Counted from the first letter of the stretch, positions 22,147 to 33,830 are shown. The stretch: 64,000 bases of DNA from Plumapathes pennacea (GCA_964036295.1 OZ038469.1:12395591-12459590), one strand, 5' to 3'. A program made the numbers and translations. The notes: generated by a model from the sequence alone, not told the origin.

Positions 22147-24240
22147 AGGAGTCGTGTGGACATTGGATAATCAGGTCCTTTGAACTATAATGCACTAAAG
22201 CTGCTGCCACTAATAGCACAAGGTGGTCATCAAATAAGCGAGACCATCCAATGGTACTGTATGTTGGTATCAGCGACATTGGACTATTCCATGTTTTACC
22301 GTTTTGGACGATGTAGTTTCCCCAACTCTTTCTCTGTACACTACGTGTGTATACGGTCAATCCATTTTATCTGAATATACCGTCTTCCACATGGGTGTAT
22401 TAATACTCGATAAACTACAGACTTAAGAATGCGATAGATATAACTTTACATATCTCTCTTGGCGATTTTTATGTAAAACCAACACTAGCTTTTGTCATTA
22501 TGTGCGGGTTTTTCACAAAGCGTAGCAGTCTTATTTCAAAATAGAACAAAGCGCTTTCAGGTGTACAAGCTACAACTACCCCGCCCTCCCGCCCTCCCCC
22601 CCCCCCCCCCCAAAAAAAATATATGTATATATCACCACGAAAGAAGTGAACTATATAACTGTTAAATATATCTATCATTGAAATGGCAATACATTAATCC
22701 ATCTGCCAGAAACACCATGTTATACAGTGCTCGTGTTACACGAAATTTCCTTAGTTTTCTTTATCTTTCAAAAAGCGGTGACGAATTTTACGACCGCTAT
22801 TCACATGTAACCTAATGATAACTTATGATAAGTTGAAGATAAAACACGAGCAAGCACAAAAGTTCAAGATGTAAATATGAGTGATACGCAAGAAATGTAA
22901 AGCTATGGTTGCATAAAATATATAACAACTACACCACTGTTTCCTCGTTGTCTTCAAACTAGAATGGTTCAGTTTATCTCCCTTTTATGTTGGGATTGTA
23001 TATAACTATGGTTTGAGGTGCTACTTCATCTATGACTTTTCAAGGTGTCGTTCAGTATGGTCTATAGTGGTTGGTGCGAAGTCTACTTAGGTTGTCTGTA
23101 ATTCTTTAAAGAAAACAACACGCAAATATTACGTTTTGGACAATGAGAGGAATGAATTAAAATATTTTAATTCAAACTACTATTTGAATTATGTCAACGA
23201 AAGTTTTTAAATCTCACTTCTTTTCATCGTGTTACATGTATTCGTATGTAAAAAAGACCCTATTTTGTCAAAGTAAAGTTTCGGGAGAAAAGTGCTTCTG
23301 TCAAAAGATGTTGATCTAAAGGCACTGTCCACCTTTAATATTTTTGTTTGTATTGCTTTTCAATATTGATTGGAATTTTGCTCTCCCCACGTTTAATTAA
23401 TTCAGATAAAAGAACTAAGGATCTCTTTCTAAAGAATTGACTATTGTTTTGCAAAATTTATTTCCGCAAGATATGTATAAATCACAACGGTTTCCAATTT
23501 TCATTTATCGGCATACACCCCCAACGAATGAACTTCCTAGTTTGATTAATTGTCGCATGACGTCCTGAAAAGAGAGTTTTAGCATGAAGTAATATGCACT
23601 TCGCTGAGGTTGTTTTCAAACGTTCCTATTGTCACCATGGGAAATTAATTGAGGTTAGCACTGAAAACCACCTGGTATGTACTTAAGCCAGCCACTGACA
23701 ATTTTTATTAAAGATAAAGCATGCAACTAAGACCAAAGTAACTTTTAAACCAACACACTCTATAAAATTAAAAGGTTTGTTTCTAAGAGAGAGCTGTGCA
23801 AGAGATTTCTCTTTATCAATCATCTGGCATACAAAAATTTAAGATTTTAAAACAAAAGAAGGCCATCCACAAATATTGTTTTCAGAATTCTTCTTTTGAA
23901 TGCTCATCATGGGGCGTCCAGAAAAGATTATAGTTTGAGCATGACGTAAGTTTTGAAGAACCAAAGGGTTGTGAAATTAAGAATATGTAGGCCACTGATT
24001 TAGTTTTTCATCTAAAGATCTGTAAAGATGACAGCTCGTAAAATTTAGGTTTCCCACCTGTCAAAGGTTAAATAAGATAAGGACCAATATCTGTACAGGG
24101 TGAACCAATCCAGTTGTACAAGTGCTATCAATATATATCTGGGATAAAATAAGAACAAAGTTATACCAGTTATATAAATAATATAACACCTAGACGCTAG
24201 TTGGGGACTTGTACAGAAATAGCTCCAGCAAAAGCTTGAA
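22147..24240. other. 3' flank of GRL-A
   Basis: No further exon is supported. It contains a C/A homopolymer tract (22596-22618) and matches 31727-33830 downstream of GRL-B. Two diverged copies of a segment containing cttcgc(c/t) and ccacctgg(c/t)atg (about 23558-23705 and 24690-24840) resemble the sequence upstream of GRL-C and GRL-D. Confidence 0.6.
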
Positions 24241-24546
24241 TTTAGAAATATATAACGCGTCACCGTGTAATATAGCCTCATCTAAACACGCGGGAAGTTG
24301 GGAGAACACGAGAGTGGCGTAAGGAAACCACGAGGCCGCCGAGTGCTTTCCGGCGCTACTCGAGTGTTCTCCCAACTTCCCAAGAGATGAGGCTATATTA
24401 CACGGGAACACGTTATATATTTCTTTTATAAAATAATTAGTCAAGTAAAAAAACATCGCGTATCGCGTCAGCGTGTAATATACTCTCATCTAACACGCGG
24501 TTATTTAGCCAATCAGGGCGCGCGTAGTATAATAGTTATTTTATAA
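24241..24546. mobile_element. Foldback MITE insertion in copy A
   Basis: 306 bp absent from the matching position of copy B (about 33826-33827), so this is a clean filled versus empty site. The left part (24245-24425) is a near-perfect hairpin: gttgggagaacac on one arm pairs with gtgttctcccaac on the other, and gaaatatataacg pairs at the ends. The right part (24426-24546) continues with a related end, including gccaatcagggcgcgcg, also seen near 43870. Confidence 0.8.
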
Positions 24547-25044
24547 AGATGAATCTTTAACGACACTATACACCCTTGGTAACTTTTATTGGCATCACTT
24601 TTATAACTGCTAATTAAAATATTTGTTTGACTTTAATTTGTAGTTTAGTTAATGAAACATTCATATTTTTTTAAATTTTACAATCGCCTTGGGGCGTCCA
24701 GAAAAAGAGAGTTAGAGCATAAAGTAATATACACTTCGCCTTGGTATGTTTTCAAACATTCCTATTGTAATTATGTGAAATAAAAATTGAAAACCACCTG
24801 GCATGTTTAAGTTAGCCAATCACTGTACTCTTGGTAGAAATCTTAGGCAATTCTTGAAAGCTCAGAAGCCAGAGGCGCAGGGATGAGGCGCGGGGGATGA
24901 GCAGCATGGATAGGGTATGCAAACCCCAGGCATGAAGGGGTCGCAAACCCACATTCACCAGCAAGTGGTGCAGCACTGGCAGGTGAGCACCCGAGACCAG
25001 TCACCAGTTTAATGGGATATGGATGGGACCGGAAAATAACTGCA

Positions 25045-25590
25045 CTACAGATATAGCTGCGTGTGTGTCGCCACACAAGCTGAACTAAAAGGACCAATGC
25101 GTCGTCTTGGACGACTTCGATTTTCTTTCACATAATCATTACTGGGGATACAATAAAACTGCTCAAAGCGAGATCTACCAACAACCACTTCTTCTTCAAT
25201 CATGTTCCAATTGATCTTCATGGCACCGAGCCAAAATGTCGCAACAACAACACAAATGCACAGCAGTGTAAAACTTTGATTCCAAACGAAAGTCAGATTT
25301 TCTGACGCTTTACTTGTATCACCAAGATTAATACAAAGTAAAAGAATACGAAGTACCTTTTTAAGTTCACCTTCATACTGAACAGTTCCATACAATCCAC
25401 TATCAACCGACTGCCAAGAATCGAAGTTAGTTGCTTTGCCGTTCATGTCACTCGGGTTCTGATCTTTGCATCTGGAGCACCTTCGTTTAGCTTGTTCCTT
25501 CAAGTTCTCAGTGTTCTGGATATCAGGATCTTCGTACATTTCTGTACAGTTGTGCAGTTCAACGGACCAACCCAAGCCAAAACCGCTCAA
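25045..25590 (-). CDS. Unrecognised ORF with a membrane-like segment
   Basis: Minus-strand frame open for about 180 codons, with the first ATG 17 codons in. The first half is hydrophilic and acidic with cysteines (RRCSRCKDQ). A hydrophobic stretch (SFTLLCICVVVATFWLG) about two thirds along could span a membrane, and the C-terminus is basic. A possible GTACTT donor lies near 25360, so the gene may be spliced. It overlaps, in another frame, a 49-codon ORF with a strong signal-peptide-like start (25708-25559). The two could be parts of one gene joined by an intron or frameshift. No family is recognised. Confidence 0.35.
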   Translation of the reverse strand: MSGFGLGWSVELHNCTEMYEDPDIQNTENLKEQAKRRCSRCKDQNPSDMNGKATNFDSWQSVDSGLYGTVQYEGELKKVLRILLLCINLGDTSKASENLTFVWNQSFTLLCICVVVATFWLGAMKINWNMIEEEVVVGRSRFEQFYCIPSNDYVKENRSRPRRRIGPFSSACVATHTQLYL

Positions 25591-25708
25591 TGAAATTTAG
25601 TATGGGTCTACCGCAGCCGGCGTATGCGTTTGTAAGTAAAATGAGCGGTCCATACAAGAGTCCACAAAGCCAACTAAGGCAAGCAACGCACAAATCCATC
25701 GCCCACAT
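25559..25708 (-). CDS. Possible signal-peptide exon
   Basis: ATG at 25708 opens a 49-codon frame starting MWAMDLCVACLSWLCGLLYG, followed by more hydrophobic residues and AYAG, an acceptable signal-peptidase site. A GTAGAC donor follows that site closely, so it could be the first coding exon of the downstream ORF 25590-25045, which lacks its own good start. The mammalian-style Kozak context is ordinary. This is inferred, not shown. Confidence 0.3.
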   Translation of the reverse strand: MWAMDLCVACLSWLCGLLYGPLILLTNAYAGCGRPILNFIERFWLGLVR

Positions 25709-25763
25709 CTCGCTTCTTCAAAATGGCGAAACTGCGCCCGTGGCATGTCATGTGCTCATAAAA

Positions 25764-26310
25764 CGTCATTACAAATCACGTGACAATATGAACCAATCAG
25801 CGTGTGCTGATTTGTAACTCAGAAGAAAAAAACATGAAAAAAGCACAGATTTAAAGCTCGTCGGGCCACGCCCACGAGAAATTACAAGATCTGGCTTCAG
25901 ATTCACTTGGTCGTGGTAATTACCACGACCGGCTTCAGATTCACTTGGTCGTGGTAATTACCACGTACTTGGTCAATTCTAATATTTGAGCATTATGACA
26001 AGAATAACATGATTAAGGGATACTTTACCATAAATTTCATACTTTGAAATATACCAAGTTATTTTGAAGTGTTTGTTGTAATGAATAGCACTGTAGGGGT
26101 GGGTGGGTACAGCTTGAGGTCAGATATTGCTCGAAGACTTAGTTTCCGACTTGTAAAATACACTTGTAAATGCTTTATTGCTCGCGGGCGTGGCCCGTCG
26201 AGCTTAAAATCACACGGCGTGTCTTTTTCGTCATGTTATTAGTTTTTTTTCTGGGTTACGAATCTGCACACGGTGATTGGTTCAGATTATCACGTGATAT
26301 GCAATGACGT
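25764..26310. repeat. Long inverted repeat with CCAAT and CACGTGA in both arms
   Basis: The left arm (25764-25878) and right arm (26181-26310) are imperfect reverse complements over about 115-130 bp. Both contain cgggccacgccc-type sequence at the inner end, a CCAAT/ATTGG box and CACGTGA at the outer end. The 300-bp centre holds a 35-bp direct repeat (25893-25927 and 25931-25965), each copy ending in the 16-bp palindrome cgtggtaattaccacg. It may be a foldback transposon or a duplicated, bidirectional promoter. Confidence 0.75.
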
Positions 26311-26411
26311 AATTTACTTCGTTAAACAACTCGAGTGTAGCCAGTGAATTGCTCGGTACTTGTGTATGAAAGTTAACTGCATTTAATCCAAACTCAACAC
26401 CGTTTGGGTTT

Positions 26412-26642
26412 GTGGAACACGCACTGATAAACTGGATGTTAGGGAACGATTTTGGCTTGCGTTCTTTAGTTCACCGCGGAAGCTTTGAGAATAGCCGTAA
26501 ACAGATGTTTGATGGATACCGCTGGGGGATTGCAAATATCTCTGTCGCCGCTAAATATTTAGTCCCGACGAAACTTTCTGTGGCGACACGAAATACTTCT
26601 GGGAAGAAAACAGGCCGAAAACGGAAATCAAAGCTACGATGA
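26412..26642 (+). other. Small basic ORF, doubtful
   Basis: A 76-codon open frame with no ATG at its start (first ATG at codon 9) and a Lys/Arg-rich end (KKTGRKRKSK). It lies just outside the right arm of the inverted repeat, in the position expected of a transcript fired rightward from its CCAAT box. No family is recognised and coding status is unproven. Confidence 0.2.
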
Positions 26643-27370
26643 GCTTTAGCCGCAAAACAATGGCGATTTATGCTTTACTCTGTACATGATATCTGTTGCC
26701 TCATAAAATTCTTCTGCTTTGCCTGTTGAAATGTTTCTTTCATTCGATCATGTAGCCTTTGTTTCGCAATGGTCATTGTATACTAGAAATGAAAAATACA
26801 CCGAAATAGTCCTGAGTATTAAGTTTGCAGTCACAAATGGACTGAACACACTGTGAACAAAACCGCAATAATATTTTAAACATGTATCGTGTTACATTCC
26901 TCGCTTTCAATTTTATATTTGTTGCAAAGCACGAATACTCGAAAGCCTGATAGAAGTGAAACGCGTTCAGTTAAAAAACAAAACAGACTAGTATTGAAGC
27001 GAAGGCTGGATTAATCGTGGCCTCTGATTAGAATTAAGTGTTTGAGTCAAACTGTCAAAATCGATTCATAAAACAAGTCACGCATTACTCAGATCTACTC
27101 GGTGGGTAACCGTTTCGCTTCTAAGCTCAAAATGCAGAGTCGCTCAACCTTTAAGAACCAAGTGTGTGAGTGTTGTAATGATAAAATTATAGTTTAATCA
27201 AGTTTCATTTAAGCAAGGTGTCAAAAGCCAAGTTCTCTATACTGTGTGATATATTTCTGGTGAGAAACTGGAAGCCTCCCGGAAGTTCCGCTCTTGTCCT
27301 TCCTTTCCATTTTAGTTTATTCTGCTCTCGACCCAATTAACGCCGCGAGCTCACTGGCAACGCCAGTCTA
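26643..27370. other. Spacer without a supported gene
   Basis: AT-rich sequence. Only short dispersed-repeat pieces are seen, such as aagctcaaaatgcagagt near 27125, which recurs near 55571. Confidence 0.35.
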
Positions 27371-27469
27371 GTTAAATTGGCCCTGGGCTTGCGTAAATGG
27401 ACACTCGTAGAAAACAAACACAAAATACTTCTTGCCAACGGCTTTGTATCAAAATCAAACACAAAAGCT

Positions 27470-27620
27470 CACCAATGAACATTGCTGAAACGAACTTCGT
27501 AGCTTTCTTTCTGTTGTCCGGTACAGCTGCCTCGTTTACCGAGCACAATTCTGCTTCGGTGACAGCAACAAAAGAGGCGCCATTTTGTTTAAAACTGGAA
27601 GTCGTCAAGAGTTGAATAGC
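27470..27620 (-). pseudogene. Fragment resembling DUF3504/tyrosine-recombinase-like N-termini
   Basis: Minus-strand frame with FVAVTEAEL...NRKKATKF...FIG followed by a GTGAGC donor at about 27469. This recalls the first exon of the cnidarian ZMYM/KCTD1/QRICH1-like families derived from Crypton-type tyrosine recombinases. An ATGGCG sits in the expected place but one base out of frame, so the copy appears broken. An inverted CCAAT box lies upstream (27644). The family call is from memory of the pattern and is tentative. Confidence 0.3.
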
Positions 27621-28127
27621 ACTTGATAGTCCGAGTTTGAGTAGCCAATCAGAGCGCACGGGAAGCACTGTTGATTTGTGTTGTATGTTCTAAATATATC
27701 ATATATTTCAACGATAAGATGTTTTTAGAATGACGTTATATCGATGTCCTCTATATTCCGTCCACAATTTCTGACCCTTTGTTGTCCATTTTAAAGAGTT
27801 ATGCCTGTATATAGGATAAATTCCGCATAGTATCAAAATAAAAAGGTCGATATACCCATGAGAGAGGCAAAAAAAAAAAAAAAAAAAAACTTTCATAAAA
27901 AGGTACTCGCACCCTTTTCTTTCATTCAGGTCCTTGTTGTAGGGCACTGCTCTTTTTCGCTGTTGAGCAGCAACCAGGCATTCTCCTTTCCTACTTTCTA
28001 TACGTCTGACACAACATCTCCTTTTCTTGACATGTGTTTGACCAACCAAGAGAAGGCTTCTTGTGACAGATGACTTCCAATCTCTCGAGCTTGAATCGCA
28101 TTCCCCTCACCATATTCTGGTGTCGAA

Positions 28128-28300
28128 CTTCCTTTGCGGCGGATTTTGAGTCCGCAGAATTTCTGCCCCTTGCGGCGAATTTTGAGTGACAGAATTTCTG
28201 TCCTTTGCGGCGAATTTTGAGGCTGTAAAATGTTTGTGGCTTGCGGCTGATTTTTAGGCCACAGAATTTCTTTGGCTTTGCCTGCGGCGAAATTTGAGCC
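28128..28300. repeat. Degenerate minisatellite, about 36-bp units
   Basis: About five imperfect units built on ttgcggcgaattttgag and cagaatttctg. On the minus strand two frames stay open through the array and give repeating KIRRKGQKFC-like peptides, which probably reflects the repeat length rather than selection. Confidence 0.7.
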
Positions 28301-28486
28301 TCGCCGCACATGTAATATTTATAGCATTTCTATTTGCCACTAATCAAGCATTGGTTTTGTTTTAGTTAGAGAATATTATATTTGCAGAGAACAATTACTC
28401 GTCACGTGATAACATATTTCTGTTCAAATGTCGACCGATGGATTCAATTATCCCTCGTTTATTTTCAGTTCGTGAAATATTGTTAT

Positions 28487-28671
28487 TTATTATATAGACA
28501 CGAGTGTTTTACTGGAAAATATACCGTGCGTAAAATCCATACCAAACTACATCCGGGACCCGAGTGGCGTATTTTCCATATCCTCACTAGAAAGGATATC
28601 GTTGGCATCATTTCGCTTTTGCACGGTTGTTTGTGCAATTTCTCGTAAAACACTCGTGTCTAATATAATAA
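28487..28671. mobile_element. Foldback MITE
   Basis: Ends are inverted repeats: ttattatatagacacgagtg on the left, and the complement of cactcgtgtctaatataataa on the right, over about 28 bp, each followed by ttttac or preceded by gtaaaa. Confidence 0.7.
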
Positions 28672-28679
28672 AAAGAAAA

Positions 28680-28808
28680 TTACACGGCGGCTTGAAGATA
28701 TGGATTTTATTTTCTCGTGGTAAAAACAATATTTTATGAACGAGCGCTTCGCGAGTGACAGAAAGACAGCTACTCGAAAATAAAATTCATATCTTCGCGC
28801 CGCCGTGT
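28680..28808. mobile_element. Foldback MITE
   Basis: Hairpin with arms of about 40 bp: tacacggcggc...gaagatatg on the left and its reverse complement (catatcttcgcgccgccgtgt) on the right. Related arms recur in degraded form at 35690-35810 and 40230-40310. Confidence 0.7.
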
Positions 28809-29289
28809 GATATCCTCTATATTTGTTTCTTTAAATGCACCAAACATATTCCAATTAAAAAAAGCTAAATTACAGTAGAAGCCATTAGTCCTCCAACAAG
28901 TCAACTTTCTCCGTGGGTACTTCTCTAAATAGAGAATGTAATAATACAACACTAATTCAGATTGTCCTCCGTAAAATTCACCTGGCAAGTAAAAATTAAT
29001 TAAAGAACATCAATCGGTAAACAGCTGCCATGGCAAACTGTGCCGGAAGCAGCAAATTACAACTTCTTTGTTTTAATGGCCACGTGCTGTTTGATGAGAG
29101 AACACTCGACCAATAGATTCCACGGAAGTTCCTTGTAATTATTGATGCTGGAATCACCGATCACATTTATAAGAAGAAACAGTTATTCGATTTTAATTTC
29201 TCTGCGACGGTTCGTGGTGGCAATTCAAGTTTCATATTTTCCTATTTCTCCGTTCATAAACTTTACATCTGCCAGCAGAATTAACGTCT

Positions 29290-31726
29290 ATGGCTCGCAG
29301 GGTAGCTCCCTCTGTTAGCAGATCCAGTGAAGCAATCGAAACAAGAGTGCAAGACTTCTCAGGAGATGGAAGTTCTAATCGTGTTTTGGACGATGCTGCA
29401 GGTCGTCTCACGCACAAACTTGGCCCGGTCTTAAAAGCGATGCGAATTTTTGGGATGTACTGTGGTGAAACAAGCTTTAACTGTCTACCGTCCTGCCAAG
29501 GGCCGCGTTTTTATGGGGCAATATATTGTAGTGTTGCAGTTTTCATTATGTGGGTTTTATTTTTTGGAATGACTGTCAGCTTATTTTATGATGATGTTTC
29601 CAAGTTGGTTAGGTTTCTGCATATACTGAAAATGTCTCTTTGGCTTCTGATATGTGCTGTAAGCGCCAGCGTTTGTCTGTATGTGCTACCTATTGGCAGA
29701 AAGAAGACTTCACCGTTCGAGAAGTTTCTTTGCCACATCGTTTCGAATCACGGAAACGTAAACTTCTCACAGAAGAGTACGAAAACTTTGGTGGTAGCAG
29801 CTCTCTTCTTTATAGCTTTTAATTTGATCATCACACTCCTATCGAGTGCTTTTGGTGTTCAATCAACAGTATTGTTCGAGCCATGGAGCGACTTGCCTCA
29901 TTTCGATAAGGTTTATCCATTCCTCGTGATTTTTTCGGGTGGTGCGTGGATATACCCTATCATTCTTATCTACTCAGTCTGTTCGCTACTGGTTGACGCA
30001 TTTGACGACCTCGAGACGCGGGTGACCCTTGCGATAAAGGAAAGGACCCTTGACATTGATGAACTTCGAAAAGAACACAGCAAACTCTGCCAAATGGTCG
30101 AGCATGCGGATAAGGCCCTCGCGCCTCTTCTCTTAGCAAAAATAGGTGGACATGTGCCTCTTCTTGCGATGCTGTGTTACAATCTGGCCAAGTTTGATTC
30201 TATAACCAGTGATACATTCGCATTTTTTAGTGCGAGTGTTATGTGGTGCATATCAGGCATCACAATCGTTTCAGTGATATTAATACACGCGTCCAGAGTG
30301 AATGACAAGGCGAGTTTTTGTTTCGTTGTAACACGTCGTTTTGCATCTTATACAGGAAAGGTTTGGAGGGGGGGGGGGGGGGGGGGGGTTGAATTGTTGT
30401 TGTCGGAAAGGGTTCTCCTGTGCTATATTTCTTACTATTCTTCATCTGTCTCTTTCTAGAATTATACTTACGATCACCATATTTACCTTAAATTAAGATG
30501 TAAACATTTCTTGTTGATTTATTTTGCATTTCCGTTGTGGCAGCAGAGAGAGAGAGAAATTTACGAGTACACGAACATCAAATAGGATAAAAATTAACGA
30601 CTATAATTGTGAACTAAGTTAATTTGATTGTTTATCTTGTATAGATCCATCGAGTTGGTAGGATTTTGCCGCAGTCCTATTTCTCTACGGGTGACACAAA
30701 TGAGTCTTGTGAGGTAATCAGATCTTCCAGAAGTTTAGTATGTTGCTCAAATGTTACTCAGATATGTAAGCCATTTGGAGGTCTTGAAATTAATATTTCC
30801 TAGGCCAAGTCGTTCAGGGCCCAGCTTTTCAAAGCACGATTAGGCTAATCCTGGATTAGGTCTAAACTTTCCTGTCATTTATAAGCCTGAAAACGTGAAA
30901 GTTTCGTCCACAACGACTTCCTTGATAACGTTTTAAGCTGGAACAAGCTTACTAATCCATCTTCGAACAAAACTCTGCAGTTTATTGGGAGAGAGGTCGA
31001 GAGAAAGAATTTCGTTAATCCTGGATTAGCTTAATTGACTTTCAAAAAACCGGGCCTAGAGCTCGATTAGGTTAATCCCGGATTAACAGTGTCTTTCTCT
31101 TTTGAACGAAATGCCAAGGAAGTGCTCTTTATAACGGCCCTCACTCCCGGGAGTGATCAACTTCAACTGATTTTCTTCTTCAGTCTCTCACTATAAGGAA
31201 AATTTATATAATACAGTATGGAAAACTCGGTTTTTGATAGCTCAGTCAGGTGAAAAATTATAAGCTGTACTAACTCAACCTGATTTTTAATGTTTCTTTT
31301 ACAGCTACTGGTGTTCCTGCTCCATCTTCAAGATGAACCGCTCGGCCTGACTGTAGGAGGATTTGCGGTGATTACTAAATCATTTTCTTTGGCGGTAGGT
31401 TTATTCTTCTTTGTCGGCGTTATGCGAACGTTTACTCAGTTCAATTCCTTTGCAGTCAGTTTTTGCCATTTGTTTTTTTACCCTATATTGTTGATACAAT
31501 GATGAGGTACGACAACAATAACTACCACTGACAGTTTTACGCTAGTTTTGTGGTTTCCCACATCACTAAGGGTAACACTAACTAACACGACCATTTGTAA
31601 TATTACAAATAGCATTTATGATGCAACTACCGTTCTCAGTCTTGTTTTTCATATCTTCCTTTGTCCGTGCAGGTTCTGGGCGCCTTAGTATCGTACGTCA
31701 CGGTTTTACTTAGCTTGCCACAGTAA
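29290..31726 (+). CDS. Gustatory receptor-like seven-helix protein, GRL-B
   Basis: Exons 29290-30309, 30645-30713, 31305-31394 and 31673-31726 give 410 residues with three phase-0 introns. It is about 90% identical to GRL-A by eye, with most differences clustered in helices 1 and 3 and the loop before helix 4 (one extra residue near 192). The C-terminal signature GALVSYVTVLLSLPQ is kept. Intron 1 again starts with GC (30310-30311) and contains a 21-base G run (30368-30388) close to the donor. Intron 2 is enlarged by a MITE (30817-31057). It is likely a membrane receptor or channel of the GR family; there is no sign of disruption. Confidence 0.87.
30817..31057. mobile_element. MITE with GGGCCC-type TIRs in GRL-B intron 2
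   Basis: The ends pair as gggccc..cttttcaaagc and the complement of gctt..ctttcaaaaaaccgggcc, with inner aatcctggatta repeated in inverse orientation. The corresponding site of GRL-A lacks it. A second member lies at 35381-35620. Confidence 0.75.
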
Positions 31727-33830
31727 AGGAGTCGTGTGGACATTGGATAATCAGGTCCTTTGAACTATAATGCACTAAAGCTGCTGCCACTAATAGCACA
31801 AGGTGATCATCAAATAAGCGAGACCATCCAATGGTACTGTATGTTGGTATCAGCGACATTGGACTATTCCATGTTTTACCGTTTTGGACGATGTAGTTTC
31901 CCCAACTCTTTCTCTGTACACTACGTGTGTATACGGTCAATCCATTTTATCTGAACATACCGTCTTCCACATGGGTGTATTAATACTCGATAAACTACAG
32001 ACTTAAGAATGCGATAGATATAACTTTACATATCTCTCTTGGCAATTTTTATGTAAAACCAACACTAGCTTTTGTCATTATGTGCGGGTTTTTCACAAAG
32101 CGTAGCAGTCTTATTTCAAAATAGAACAAAGCGCTTTCAGGTGTACAAGCTACAACTACCCCCCTTCCCCCGCCCTCCCTCCCCCCCCCCCCCCCCCCCC
32201 CCCCCAAAAAAAATTATATATATCACCACGAAAGAAGTGAACTATATAACTGTTAAATATATCTATCATCGAAATGGCAATACATTAATCCATCTGCCAG
32301 AAACAACATGTTATACAGTACTCGTGTTACACGAAATTTCCTTAGTTTTCTTTATCTTTCAAAAAGCGGTGACGAATTTTACGACCGCTATTCACATGTA
32401 ACCTAATGATAACTTATGATAAGTTGAAGATAAAACACGAGCAAGCACAAAAGTTCAAGATGTAAATATGAGTGATACGCAAGAAATGTAAAGCTATGGT
32501 TGCATAAAATATATAACAACTGCACCACTGTTTCCTCGTTGTCTTCAAACTAGAATGGTTCAGTTTATCTCCCTTTTATGTTGGGATTGTATATAACTAT
32601 GGTTTGAGGTGCTACTTCATGTATGACTTTTCAAGGTGTCGTTCAGTATGGTCTATAGTGGTTGGTGCGAAGTCTGTACTTAAGTTGTCTGTAATTCTTT
32701 AAAGAAAACAACACGCAAATATTACGTTTTGGACAATGAGAGGAATGAATTAAAATATTTTAATTCAAACTACTATTTGAATTATGTCAACGAAAGTTTT
32801 TAAATCTCACTTCTTTTCATCGTGTTACATGTATTCGTATGTAAAAAAGACCCTATTTTGTCAAAGTAAAGTTTCGGGAGAAAAGTGCTTCTGTCAAAAG
32901 ATGTTGATCTAAAGACACTGTCCACCTTTAATATTTTTAATTGTATTGCTTTTCAATATTGATTGGAATTTTGCTCTCCCCACGTTTAATTAATCCGGAT
33001 AAAAGAACTAAGGATCTCTTTCTAAAGAATTGACTATTGTTTTGCAAAATTTATTTCCGCAAGATATGTATAAATCACAACAGTTTCCAATTTTCATTTA
33101 TCGACATACACCCCCAACGAATGAACTTCCTAGTTTGATTAAATGTCGCATGACGTCCTGAAAAGAGAGTTTTAGCATGAAGTAATATGCACTTCGCTGA
33201 GGTTGTTTTCAAACGTTCCATTGTCATCATGGGAAATTAATTGAGGTTAGCACTGAAAACCACCTGGTATGTACTTAAGCCAGCCACTGACAATTTTTAT
33301 TAAAGATAAAGCAACTTAGACCAAAGTAACTTTTAAACCAACACACTCTATAAAATTAAAAGGTTTGTTTCTAAGAGAGCTGTGCAAGAGATTTCTCTTT
33401 ATCAATCATCTGGCATACAAAAATTTAAGATTTTAAAACAAAAGAAGGCCATCCACAAATATTGTTTTCAGAATTCTTCTTTTGAATGCTCATCATGGGG
33501 CGTCCAGAAAAGATAGTTTGAGCATGACGTAAGTTTTGAAGAACCAAAGGGTTGTGAAATGAAGTTTAATTTGGCCACTGATTTAATTTTTCATCAAAAG
33601 ATCTGTAAATATGACATCTCGTAAAATTTAGGTTTCCCACCTGTCAAAGGATAAATAAGATAAGGACCAATATCTGTACAGGGTGAACCAATCCAGTTGT
33701 ACAAGTGCTATCAATATATATCTGGGATAAAATAAGAACAAAGTTATACCAATATAAATAATATAACGCCTAGACATAAACACTAGTTGGGGATTTGCAC
33801 AGAAATAGCCCTGGCAAAGCTTGAAAGATG
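31727..33830. other. 3' flank of GRL-B
   Basis: Matches the flank of GRL-A. It contains a 25-base C run (32181-32205), longer than the tract at the same place in copy A. No exon is supported. Confidence 0.6.

Larger units (their letters stand above)
19551..24856. repeat. 5.3 kb segmental duplication, copy A (GRL-A)
   Basis: Near-identical to 28855-34134 over its whole length, including 5' flank, exons, introns and 3' flank. It carries a MITE insertion (24241-24546) that is absent from copy B. Homology ends at 24856, inside sequence that in copy B runs on into the upstream region of GRL-C. Confidence 0.92.
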
